Assembly: GCA_002840785.1 (NCBI GenBank)
Contig: PHCH01000006.1
Location: 1-38,959, forward strand
Length of the DNA stretch: 38,959 nucleotides
Direction of reading: 5' to 3'
DNA from: Betaproteobacteria bacterium HGW-Betaproteobacteria-4
Lineage (GTDB): Bacteria; Pseudomonadota; Gammaproteobacteria; Burkholderiales; Rhodocyclaceae
The position numbers and the translations under genes were made by a program. The first letter of the stretch is position 1. Each line of letters begins with the position of its first letter. The notes under the pieces are model-generated. The model was given only the letters and a program-made list of their open reading frames with translations, made no database searches and was not told the DNA's origin. This document shows, one piece after another, positions 1 to 7,046 of the stretch.

Positions 1-10
1 GCGCAACCAT

Positions 11-74
11 CTATGTCCCGCGAAGTTCATGTGCATGCCCAGCCATTGGCGTTTGCATGTGCTGCGGGACATAG
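11..74. repeat. 11-bp perfect inverted repeat at window edge
   Basis: CTATGTCCCGC (11-21) is matched by GCGGGACATAG (64-74). A near direct copy of the right arm (GCGGGAGATAGTCC) follows at 82-95. The integrase remnant loses homology exactly where these motifs begin, so they may mark the end or recombination site of another inserted element that lies mostly outside the window. No element family is recognised. Confidence 0.5.
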
Positions 75-93
75 TCCGGCGCGGGAGATAGTC

Positions 94-288
94 CAATTTG
101 CTGTGTCCGAGCAGAAGCTGAACCGCTCGCAGATTCTTTGTTCGCTTGTAGATCAGCGTTGCCTTGGTTCGCCGCATGGTGTGGGTGCCATAGACTGTCG
201 AATCGAGTCCGACAGCAGCAACCCATTGATGGACAATCCGGGCGTACTGGCGCGTCGAAACATGGGGTGACTCGGATAGACGGCTAGG
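94..288 (-). pseudogene. Tyrosine recombinase/integrase, internal C-terminal fragment
   Basis: Reading the minus strand from 288 gives 65 open codons with the C-terminal catalytic part of a phage-type tyrosine recombinase. Segments such as YGTHTMRRTKATLIY and VQLLLGHSKL carry the HxxR and LLGH motifs. The expected continuation (ESTVRYLGI-type, with the catalytic Tyr) is missing: after SKL at about 94 the sequence changes into the palindromic motif at the window edge. Upstream, the frame is cut at 288/289 by the end of the 20.7-kb element, at a PSR(L) segment that in homologues follows LF. It therefore lacks the N-terminal core-binding domain and the nucleophile and cannot be active. It is useful because it fixes the left boundary of the element to the base. 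Confidence 0.75.
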
Positions 289-468
289 TGTAGCGGCTCG
301 CATTTAAAATCGACCGGGCTCGCATTCAACGCGATTTCCGGCTCAAATTAACTGCAAATGAAATAGTGCCCCGGCTCACATTATCTGCAAATGAGCTCGC
401 ATTCAGCCGCGCCGGCTCGCATTCCATCCCGGCGGGCTCACAATAACTGCAAATGACGAGCCTCAAAT
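289..468 (+). repeat. Left terminal inverted repeat
   Basis: Aligns by eye over about 180 bases with the reverse complement of 20826-21002. It contains two interleaved short motifs: type A, GGCTCGCATT or close variants (near 295, 318, 395, 414), and type B, GCTCA(C/A)-W-rich-CTGCAAATGA (near 341, 373, 435), in the order A-A-B-B-A-A-B. Such arrays are typical of multiple transposase-binding sites at Mu/Tn7/Tn5053-type ends. Confidence 0.88.
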
Positions 469-496
469 AGCAGCGTCATCGGCAGCTGTAAGATTT

Positions 497-522
497 TGAG
501 ACGGCTACCAGGGGGCGTCTCA
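497..522. other. Candidate resolvase (res-like) palindrome, left copy
   Basis: TGAGACG (497-503) and CGTCTCA (516-522) form an inverted repeat between the left terminal repeat and the first cargo gene. The same TGAGAC/GTCTCA arms occur just upstream of the resolvase gene at 17573-17593. The spacing differs (12 bp here between 7-bp arms, 9 bp there between 6-bp arms), as seen between subsites of Tn3-type res sites. Function as a recombination site is inferred from position and symmetry only. Confidence 0.4.
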
Positions 523-543
523 GAAAACGGAGAATAAAGCACG

Positions 544-894
544 CTAAGGGTGTCTGGCCTGTTTTCCCAATGCGACGCCCGCTGCCACAGCGGACAGCTT
601 CAGGTAGGTATACAACCCTTCACCCGCTTCATGCCCGCTCAGTTCTTCGCGGCTAGGAAAAGCGCCCGTCGCCAGTGCAGCGAGTGTAGCCAATCCGGCA
701 AATTGGAAACCTGCCGTCATGCCATGCCTCCAGGCTACTAGACCCACCGCGAAGGCATAAGGAAAGATACTCCGAATCGGCGTGTTCCCAATCCAGCCGA
801 CCAGGATCACCAGCAATAGCACGGCGATTCCGGCCAATAGGTGGTGGCTGATCCAAAGCAGCCGGTGTTCCGCGTCCTCGTGTAGCGGTTTCAT
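544..894 (-). CDS. Small membrane protein of unknown function
   Basis: A 116-residue protein with about three hydrophobic segments: roughly 18-36 (HHLLAGIAVLLLVILVGWI), 40-56, and 60-80, with a weaker one near 98-110. The N-terminus is charged and probably cytoplasmic. I do not recognise a family. Its ATG overlaps the TGA of the upstream helix-turn-helix frame (ATGA at 891-894), which suggests translational coupling with it. It is the outermost cargo gene of the transposon, next to the left terminal repeat, and lies downstream of a universal stress protein gene on the same strand. The product is described from hydrophobicity only. Confidence 0.55.
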   Translation of the reverse strand: MKPLHEDAEHRLLWISHHLLAGIAVLLLVILVGWIGNTPIRSIFPYAFAVGLVAWRHGMTAGFQFAGLATLAALATGAFPSREELSGHEAGEGLYTYLKLSAVAAGVALGKQARHP

Positions 895-1079
895 GGGTGT
901 TCACCCCGCTGTTCATCGCGCGGGAATCGCCAGGTTCCACCAAGCGTGAATGCGGGCAACGCACATTTCTGGACGAGCCGATACTGCGTCCGTTTCGTCA
1001 CCCGCATGTAGTTGGCGATTTCTTCTTGCGCGAGGATGTCCTGCCCGGCTTTGGTGATGATTACACCGAAACCAGCACG
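891..1079 (-). CDS. Excisionase-like helix-turn-helix (HTH_17) protein, start codon unclear
   Basis: The open frame reads DILAQEEIANYMRVTKRTQY then RLVQKCALPAFTLGGTWRF, the standard layout of the small MerR-like HTH_17/excisionase DNA-binding domain (helix-turn-helix at VTKRTQYRL, wing at GGTWRF). It stops at 891 with TGA overlapping the ATG of the membrane protein gene. Upstream the frame is open only back to a TGA at 1080-1082 inside the universal stress protein gene, and there is no ATG, GTG or TTG before the domain; the only in-frame ATG lies within it. Either an unusual start (ATC) is used, or the 5' end was lost when the gene was fused to the stress-protein 3' end. The domain call is strong; expression as an independent protein is doubtful. 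Confidence 0.5.
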   Translation of the reverse strand, partial: RAGFGVIITKAGQDILAQEEIANYMRVTKRTQYRLVQKCALPAFTLGGTWRFPRDEQRGEHP

Positions 1080-1945
1080 TCACCCTGGGATTCGGCCAGC
1101 ACGTGTTTGGTGACGCTGCCGAGGAGCAACTCTTCCAGCAGACTTTCCCCGTGCTTGCCCATGACGATCAAATCGCAATCCCACTCCTGTTCTTGCTCGA
1201 TGATGCGCCCGGTCGGATCGCCGTGCAGAACCACCAGGCTGGTGCCATCGGAGGTTAGCCCGGCTTGGTTGCACAGGGCATACATCTTTTCAGCCGCTTC
1301 CTGCTTGGCAACGATCAGATAACGATTGATTCTGTCTTCGTCCACACTGGCGTAGCGCAAGCGGCCCTCGAAGGGCACATCGAATACGTGCAGCAATACA
1401 AGCTCGGCTTGGGGCGCGATGCGGCGTGCCTGGCGGATGGCTAGCAACGACGAGGGCGAGAAATCGACTGGCACCAGAAGTCGCCGGTAGGATTCGTGGG
1501 GTGGCTGCTTCACCACGAGGACGGGGCACTTCGTCGTGCTTAGCACGCGCAAGGCAGTTGTTCCCAGCGCGAAGTGGCGAATGATGCTTTCGCCCTTGGC
1601 GCCACATACCAACAGGCCGGCCGCCAGGCCATCGGCTTTCCTGGCCAGTTCGGCCAGCAACGAGCCGGTGACCACATGGATACCGGCCGCGACGCCAAAG
1701 CGTTGCAGGAGTGCTGCGGCGAGGTCACGGAGCTTTTGCCGTGCGGCATCCAGCACCCGCTGTTCCATGTCGGCCGGCGTTGCTCCCATCAGTTGCCGCA
1801 GCCGCTCCAGTGGGGCGAGGTCGGCGACGTGCAGCAGTTCGAGCGCGGTCGCCGTGTCTTTGCTGACCAGGGCGGCGCGCTCAACGGCATGGCGGGCCGG
1901 TGCGGACAGGTCGGTTGCCGCCAGGATGCGATTCAGTCGATTCAT
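1061..1945 (-). CDS. Universal stress protein, tandem UspA domains
   Basis: A 294-residue cytoplasmic protein with two Usp domains (about 4-145 and 150-294). Both domains carry the nucleotide-binding signature G-2X-G-9X-G(S/T): CGAKGESIIRHFALGTT in the first and GKHGESLLEELLLGSVT in the second, so ATP binding is likely at both sites. The ATG at 1945 follows AAGGAGGGCACC, a strong ribosome-binding site; an upstream in-frame ATG at 1978 has no such site. It is divergent from the cation ATPase gene, sharing a 130-bp promoter region. It is a close paralogue of the Usp at 15938 (both contain LLHVFDVPFEG and LLLGSVTK). The exact physiological role of tandem Usp proteins is not established; a role in stress survival is the family expectation. 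Confidence 0.9.
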   Translation of the reverse strand: MNRLNRILAATDLSAPARHAVERAALVSKDTATALELLHVADLAPLERLRQLMGATPADMEQRVLDAARQKLRDLAAALLQRFGVAAGIHVVTGSLLAELARKADGLAAGLLVCGAKGESIIRHFALGTTALRVLSTTKCPVLVVKQPPHESYRRLLVPVDFSPSSLLAIRQARRIAPQAELVLLHVFDVPFEGRLRYASVDEDRINRYLIVAKQEAAEKMYALCNQAGLTSDGTSLVVLHGDPTGRIIEQEQEWDCDLIVMGKHGESLLEELLLGSVTKHVLAESQGDVLVSV

Positions 1946-2077
1946 GGTGCCCTCCTTGGGATTGACGATATTAGCCAATTGGACGGTAACGCGGGGGTGA
2001 GTAAAATTTTCGACTGTTTTCGCTTAATCTGCAACAAACAGCCTTCCTGTTGCCACGATCAAGAAGAGGCCGGATCA

Positions 2078-4816
2078 ATGACGAATCGCTCGACCACAGA
2101 CCGCCTGGACAAACCGCCGCCGACCGATTGGCATACATTACCCCATGCGCAAGTCGAGCAAACGCTGCAAAGCGGGACGCGCGGCCTGAGCGATGCCGAA
2201 GCCCGCCGACGGCTGAGCCAATACGGGCCCAATCGCCTGGCCCCGCCGAAGCGGCGCGGACCGCTGTTGCGCCTCTTGATGCAGTTTCACAACATCCTGC
2301 TCTACGTGATGATGGGAGCCGCCGTCATCACGGCCTTGCTCGGGCAGTGGATCGATACCGGCGTCCTGATGATGGCGGTGGTGATCAACGCCGTCATCGG
2401 TTTCATCCAGGAAGGCAAGGCGGAATCGGCCCTCGATGCCATCCGCGCCATGCTCTCCCCGCATGCCATGGTGATTCGTGACGGGCAGCGCCGCGAAATC
2501 GATGCAGCCGACCTGGTGCCCGGCGACGTGGTCGCGCTCGCCTCGGGTGACCGGGTGCCCGCCGACCTGCGTTTGATCGAAGTTCGGGAACTGCGCATCG
2601 AAGAGGCGGCGTTGACCGGCGAGTCCCTTCCGGTCGAAAAGTCCGCCGAAACGGCGGCCGCCGATGCCCCGCTGGGCGACCGCCACGGCATGGCCTACTC
2701 GGGCACCCTGGTGGTCTACGGACAGGCCAGCGGCATCGTCGTGGCCACCGGTAGCGCCACCGAGTTGGGCAAGATCAACCAGATGTTGTCGGGCATCCGC
2801 AACCTGAGCACGCCGCTGCTGCGCCAGGTCAATCGTTTCGGCCGTTTACTGGCCCTGGCCATCCTGGGCGTGTCGGCGGCGACCTTTGTCCTGGGCACCC
2901 TGTGGCGGGATCACAGCCAGGCTGAAATGTTCATGATGGTGGTGGCCCTGGCCGCCTCGGCGATCCCTGAAGGTTTACCGGCGATCATGACCGTCACCCT
3001 GGCGCTGGGCGTGCAGCGCATGGCCCGGCGCAATGCGATCATTCGCCACCTGCCGGCGGTGGAAGCGCTGGGGTCGGTGACGGTCATCTGCTCGGACAAA
3101 ACCGGGACGCTGACCCGCAACGAAATGACCGTGCAGCGCGTCGCCAGTGCCGGGCATGTCTTCGATGTCGGCGGCGTCGGCTATGCGCCGGTGGGCGATG
3201 TGAGTATCGATGGCCGGATCATCGAGCCTGAAAATTACCCGGCGATGGAGATGGCGATCCGGGCCGGCGTACTGTGCAACGATGCCCGCCTGTGCGAAGA
3301 CGATGGCTCGTGGCGGGTCGAAGGCGACCCGACGGAAGGCGCTTTGCTCGTACTCGGGGGCAAGACCGGTTTTACCCAGCACACTGGCGAAGAAGCGTGG
3401 CCCAGGCTCGATGCCATTCCGTTCGAGTCCCAGCACCGATTCATGGCTACTTATCACCGCGACAGCGACGATGAGCCGTGGATTTTCGTCAAGGGCGCCC
3501 CGGAGCGCATCCTCGACATGTGCGGTACGCAATTAGGCCACGATGGCGAACGGCCGCTGGATGTCGATTACTGGCGGCGCATGGCCACCGATACGGCGGC
3601 CCAGGGGCTGCGCCTGCTCACCCTGGCCTGCAAACGGAGCGCACCGCAGGGCGAACGCCTGGACTTTGCGGATATGGAGTCGGGCTATGTGTTGCTGGCC
3701 CTGGTCGGCATCATCGACCCGCCGCGCGAAGAAGCGGTGCGCGCCGTCAGCGAGTGCCACCATGCCGGCATTCGGGTCAAGATGATCACTGGCGATCACG
3801 CGGAAACAGCGCGCGCCATCGGGGCGCAATTGGCCATTGGCGTGGGTAAGCCAACCATCACCGGCGCTGAAGTAGCCGTGATGGACGATGCCGCTTTGCG
3901 GCGGGTGGCGATGGAAGTGGATGTCTTCGCCCGGGCCGCGCCAGAACACAAGTTGCGCCTGGTGCAGGCGCTCCAGGATGACGGGCAGGTGGTAGCGATG
4001 ACCGGTGACGGGGTCAACGACGCCCCGGCCTTGAAACGCGCCGACGTCGGCGTGGCGATGGGTATGAAAGGCACGGAGGCGGCCAAGGAGGCGGCCGACA
4101 TGGTGCTGGCCGACGACAATTTCGCCACCATCGCCATTGCCGTACGCGAAGGCCGCGCCGTCTACGACAACCTGAAAAAATTCATCCTGTTCATGCTCCC
4201 CACCAATGGCGGCGAGGCGCTGGTGGTTATCGCGGCCATCCTGTTCGAGCTGGCCTTGCCACTCACACCGGCCCAGGTGCTGTGGATCAACATGGTCACG
4301 TCCAGCACCCTGGGTCTGGCGCTGGCCTTCGAGCCGGCCGAGCCCGGCATCATGAACCGGCGGCCGCGTCCGCCCGGCGAGGCGCTGCTTTCGGGCTTCT
4401 TCGTCTGGCGGGTGCTGATGGTCTCCGTCCTCATGATGACCGGTGCGCTGGGTCTCTTCTTGTGGGAATTGAACGCCGGCACGAGCATCGAGACGGCACG
4501 CACAATGGCGGTCAATGCGGTGGTGGTGGCGGAAATGTTCTACCTGGTCAACAGCCGCTTCATCCTTCAACCCGTCATAAGCCGCGACGGACTGACCGGC
4601 AATCGTTACATATTGCTGGCGATTTCTGCCTGCATTCCGCTGCAGATCGCCTACACCCACCTGCCCGCCATGCAGGCCGTCTTTGATTCCACCAGCCTGA
4701 CGCTACTGGAATGGAGCAAGGTACTGGCTGCCGGTCTGTTGGTGTTCAGTGTCGCCGAACTGGAAAAATTCGTCGTCCGGCGCACCCGCCTAGCGGCTCG
4801 CTTGCGTCTGGCATGA
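2078..4816 (+). CDS. P-type (P2/type II) cation-transporting ATPase
   Basis: A 912-residue inner-membrane pump. Domains in order: cation-ATPase N-terminal domain (about 20-65), M1-M2 (65-110), actuator domain with TGES at 180-183, M3-M4 with PEGLPA, phosphorylation site DKTGTLT with Asp340, nucleotide-binding domain, hinge TGDGVNDAP (about 642-650), and a C-terminal block of six membrane segments. PEGLP in M4 is the Ca2+/Na+,K+-type (PacL/SERCA-like) signature, not that of heavy-metal CPx pumps. In M6, however, the SERCA motif N-x-V-T-D-G is replaced by NMVTSST, so the usual Ca2+-coordinating Asp is missing and ion specificity is uncertain. The start at 2078 gives the expected family length; the longer upstream frame is antisense to the Usp gene. 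A Usp gene follows after 26 bp. Confidence 0.92.
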   Translation: MTNRSTTDRLDKPPPTDWHTLPHAQVEQTLQSGTRGLSDAEARRRLSQYGPNRLAPPKRRGPLLRLLMQFHNILLYVMMGAAVITALLGQWIDTGVLMMAVVINAVIGFIQEGKAESALDAIRAMLSPHAMVIRDGQRREIDAADLVPGDVVALASGDRVPADLRLIEVRELRIEEAALTGESLPVEKSAETAAADAPLGDRHGMAYSGTLVVYGQASGIVVATGSATELGKINQMLSGIRNLSTPLLRQVNRFGRLLALAILGVSAATFVLGTLWRDHSQAEMFMMVVALAASAIPEGLPAIMTVTLALGVQRMARRNAIIRHLPAVEALGSVTVICSDKTGTLTRNEMTVQRVASAGHVFDVGGVGYAPVGDVSIDGRIIEPENYPAMEMAIRAGVLCNDARLCEDDGSWRVEGDPTEGALLVLGGKTGFTQHTGEEAWPRLDAIPFESQHRFMATYHRDSDDEPWIFVKGAPERILDMCGTQLGHDGERPLDVDYWRRMATDTAAQGLRLLTLACKRSAPQGERLDFADMESGYVLLALVGIIDPPREEAVRAVSECHHAGIRVKMITGDHAETARAIGAQLAIGVGKPTITGAEVAVMDDAALRRVAMEVDVFARAAPEHKLRLVQALQDDGQVVAMTGDGVNDAPALKRADVGVAMGMKGTEAAKEAADMVLADDNFATIAIAVREGRAVYDNLKKFILFMLPTNGGEALVVIAAILFELALPLTPAQVLWINMVTSSTLGLALAFEPAEPGIMNRRPRPPGEALLSGFFVWRVLMVSVLMMTGALGLFLWELNAGTSIETARTMAVNAVVVAEMFYLVNSRFILQPVISRDGLTGNRYILLAISACIPLQIAYTHLPAMQAVFDSTSLTLLEWSKVLAAGLLVFSVAELEKFVVRRTRLAARLRLA

Positions 4817-4842
4817 CAATGCAGCAATTCAAGGAGACTCCT

Positions 4843-5730
4843 ATGACAGTAAACACGGAACAGGGCAGCACCCCCCATCGCCTTCTGCTGGCCACCGACC
4901 TAAGTGCACGATGCGACCGGGCGCTGGACCGGGCCGCTCAGTTGACCCATGAGTGGCAGGCCGAACTGCTGGCATTGCACGTCCTTGATCCCGCTGCATC
5001 CCCCGATCAAGCGCTGGCCTGGGCCGGCGGCGCGAGCGACGAACAACTCCTGCATGTGGCGCGACAACAACTGGCCCATGACCTCGCGGCGGCCAATGTG
5101 CCCGCGACCCTGCATTTGGTGCGCAGCATGGACGCCACAACAGCCATTCGGGAGACGGCGGCCCGCACGCAATCCGGCCTTGTCGTTTGCGGTGTATCCC
5201 GCAACGAAACCCTGGGGCGGCTCGTGCTGGGTTCGACGGTCGAGAACCTGGCCCACCGGTTATCCCAGCCCTTGCTGGTGGTTCGCCAACGGGCGCGCGG
5301 ACCGTACCGGCGGATCGTCGTGGCGACCGACTTTTCCGAGCCGTCCCGGCATGCCCTGCTGGCCGCAGCCCAATTTTTCCCCGACCGCGAACTGATCCTG
5401 TATCACGCCCATGGCTTGGCGATGTCAGGGCTGGCCAATGCTTCGCCGCATCCCGGCGTCTACGCCAGTATCGAGGAAACCGAATCCGCCGCCTTCCTAG
5501 CGGCGACAGCGTTTCCCGAGGATACGGCAGTGCGTTCCGTCATTGAGTGCGGTGCCATCGAAAGCACATTGACCCGGTACGTGCGCGAGCACAACATTGA
5601 CTTGGTGGTGATGGGCAGCCACGGCTGCAGCGGATTGATGAGCCTGCTACTGGGCAGCACGGCCACCAAGCTGCTCGACTGGCTACCGTGCGATACGCTG
5701 CTGGTACGAGAATCCACCGACACGGCGTAA
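4843..5730 (+). CDS. Universal stress protein, tandem UspA domains
   Basis: A 295-residue protein with two Usp domains. The second ends in the intact ATP-binding signature MGSHGCSGLMSLLLGSTATK; the first has CGVSRNETLGRLVLGSTVEN, where the first Gly pair is degenerate (G-V-S-R), so nucleotide binding there may be lost. The ATG at 4843 follows AAGGAGACTCCT. It lies 26 bp downstream of the cation ATPase on the same strand and is very probably co-transcribed, which suggests a regulatory or stress-coupled role for the pump. It is less similar to the other two Usp proteins of the element than they are to each other. Confidence 0.9.
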   Translation: MTVNTEQGSTPHRLLLATDLSARCDRALDRAAQLTHEWQAELLALHVLDPAASPDQALAWAGGASDEQLLHVARQQLAHDLAAANVPATLHLVRSMDATTAIRETAARTQSGLVVCGVSRNETLGRLVLGSTVENLAHRLSQPLLVVRQRARGPYRRIVVATDFSEPSRHALLAAAQFFPDRELILYHAHGLAMSGLANASPHPGVYASIEETESAAFLAATAFPEDTAVRSVIECGAIESTLTRYVREHNIDLVVMGSHGCSGLMSLLLGSTATKLLDWLPCDTLLVRESTDTA

Positions 5731-5749
5731 CAGTGACGGCGGGCAGGAT

Positions 5750-5821
5750 TCAGGCATGGAGTGATGCCGGGGCCTGATCTTTGCCTTGCGGGGCAAAATC
5801 CCCCAGCAGGGTGCCCGCTGA
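5750..5821 (-). pseudogene. Remnant of a kefB-like 3' end
   Basis: The minus strand encodes DFAPQGKDQAPASLHA then stop. This matches the last residues of the intact KefB-like protein (RFAPQANGQALALLHV, stop at 12144), and the DNA aligns over about 85 bp with 12129-12213, including the shared block CTTGCGGGGCAAAA. Only about 23 codons remain; the frame is closed by TGA upstream. It sits downstream of both the Usp gene and the mrp operon and marks an old duplication or deletion of a second kefB copy. Confidence 0.6.
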
Positions 5822-5890
5822 AAATCAATCGGCGGCACCGATTCGCAATACCTTTCCACCTAGCATCGGCTTGAGGGCAATCACCGAAAA

Positions 5891-6268
5891 TCAGTCGTCT
5901 TCGTCCAGAAAGCGATACACGCCGCCCGCATTGGCCCCGCTGTCGTGCTTTCGCCCGCGCAGATCTCGATAAACCGCAGCGCGCATGATCATCATCGAAA
6001 CGACAGGCGCTGTGAGCAGTACAAAGAGCGTAATGATCACCTCGTGGATGACTAGGCGGGACTGCTGGGCAGTGAAGTAGATCATCGAAGCGATGAGGAC
6101 TGAGCCGGCGCCGAGCGTGATCGTGATGGCCGGGCCGTGGATGCGCTGATAGAACGTGGGCAGCCGCATCAGACCGAGGGCGCCGGTGACGATAATGCAG
6201 CCACCGATGATCAGAAGAAGGGAAACGGGCAGTGCAGCCCAGGCGGGGAGTCCTTCGAGCGAGCTCAT
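5891..6268 (-). CDS. mrpG: Na+/H+ antiporter subunit G
   Basis: A 125-residue inner-membrane protein, last gene of the Mrp (multiple resistance and pH) operon. It has three hydrophobic segments (about 10-32, 42-62, 68-92), the family GLMRLPTFYQRIHGPA region after the first segment, and a short charged tail. The ATG at 6268 overlaps the mrpF stop by 4 bp (ATGA), which decides the start against the longer frame reaching 6562. MrpG is one of the small subunits needed for assembly and activity of the antiporter. Confidence 0.9.
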   Translation of the reverse strand: MSSLEGLPAWAALPVSLLLIIGGCIIVTGALGLMRLPTFYQRIHGPAITITLGAGSVLIASMIYFTAQQSRLVIHEVIITLFVLLTAPVVSMMIMRAAVYRDLRGRKHDSGANAGGVYRFLDEDD

Positions 6269-6543
6269 TCGATGATCTCTCCGCGCATCAGAAACTTGGC
6301 CAGGGCAATGGTCGACACAAAACTGATGAGTGCAATCAGCAGTGCCACCTCGAAATAGATCAGGCTGCCGAACCGGATGCCGAGCACCAGGGCGAGCAGC
6401 ATGGCGCACATCCATAACGTATCGAGCGCCAGGACGCGGTCCTGGGCCGTCGGCCCGATCACGAGGCGGATGGTGCAAAAAAGCATCGATAAGATGACGC
6501 AGGCGGAGACGAAAGCAATCGAGAATTCGAGCAGTGCGGCCAT
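6265..6543 (-). CDS. mrpF: Na+/H+ antiporter subunit F
   Basis: A 92-residue membrane protein with three hydrophobic helices (about 5-25, 36-55, 62-82). The signature IGPTAQDRVLALDTL between helices 1 and 2 is typical of the MrpF/MnhF/PhaF family, which has been linked to the cation path in the complex. It overlaps mrpG by 4 bp and follows mrpE by 11 bp, consistent with one transcript. Length is as expected for the family. Confidence 0.9.
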   Translation of the reverse strand: MAALLEFSIAFVSACVILSMLFCTIRLVIGPTAQDRVLALDTLWMCAMLLALVLGIRFGSLIYFEVALLIALISFVSTIALAKFLMRGEIIE

Positions 6544-6554
6544 GGGCGAATATC

Positions 6555-7046
6555 CTATTCAAAGATCTCGATCAGCGGTCGCTCATAGCGCCTCTTGATC
6601 GTGTCGACCCACCATTGGGCATCGTGCAGGTCAAAGACATGCAGCGCAAGTTCATGCCGGTCGCCCAGTATTTCAACCCACACCGTCCCGGGTGTCATAT
6701 TGATGAGGCCGGCGAGGACGGCGAGCCCGTAGGGGTCCCGCAAGTCGAGGGGGATGCGGATGAACTGGGAATTGATACGATCGGCTTTGACAAAGTAAAT
6801 GATCCGACCGACATTGAAGCATGACCGCACGACTTCCACGGAGGCCATGACGAGCAGCCGGAAAAGGGTTATAGGCCGGCGCAGGCGCGGGTAACCAAGC
6901 GGCTGCAAGGGTTGGGCGATAAGCGGCACGATGACTGCGAGGCAGGTGCCGAGAAGAATTTGTGCAGGATCGATCGCCTGATTGATGAGCAGCCAGAACA
7001 ACAGCAGCAGGACGGAAACGAGCGGGAAAGGCAACCAACGTTTCAT
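6555..7046 (-). CDS. mrpE: Na+/H+ antiporter subunit E
   Basis: A 163-residue protein with two N-terminal membrane segments (LVSVLLLLFWLLINQA and ILLGTCLAVIVPLIA), followed by a cytoplasmic domain containing NMTPGTVWVEI, a diagnostic MrpE/MnhE motif, and a C-terminal FDLHDAQWWVDTIKRRYE-like tail. The ATG overlaps the last base of the mrpD stop (TAATG). MrpE is a structural subunit of the Mrp complex. Family length is normal. Confidence 0.9.
   Translation of the reverse strand: MKRWLPFPLVSVLLLLFWLLINQAIDPAQILLGTCLAVIVPLIAQPLQPLGYPRLRRPITLFRLLVMASVEVVRSCFNVGRIIYFVKADRINSQFIRIPLDLRDPYGLAVLAGLINMTPGTVWVEILGDRHELALHVFDLHDAQWWVDTIKRRYERPLIEIFE

Noticed and set aside
1574..2077. N-terminal extension of the P-type ATPase frame
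   Set aside because: It runs antisense through the Usp gene; the ATG at 2078 gives the normal family N-terminus.
3533..4660. 375-residue minus-strand open frame opposite the P-type ATPase
   Set aside because: Antisense shadow; all pump motifs lie on the plus strand.
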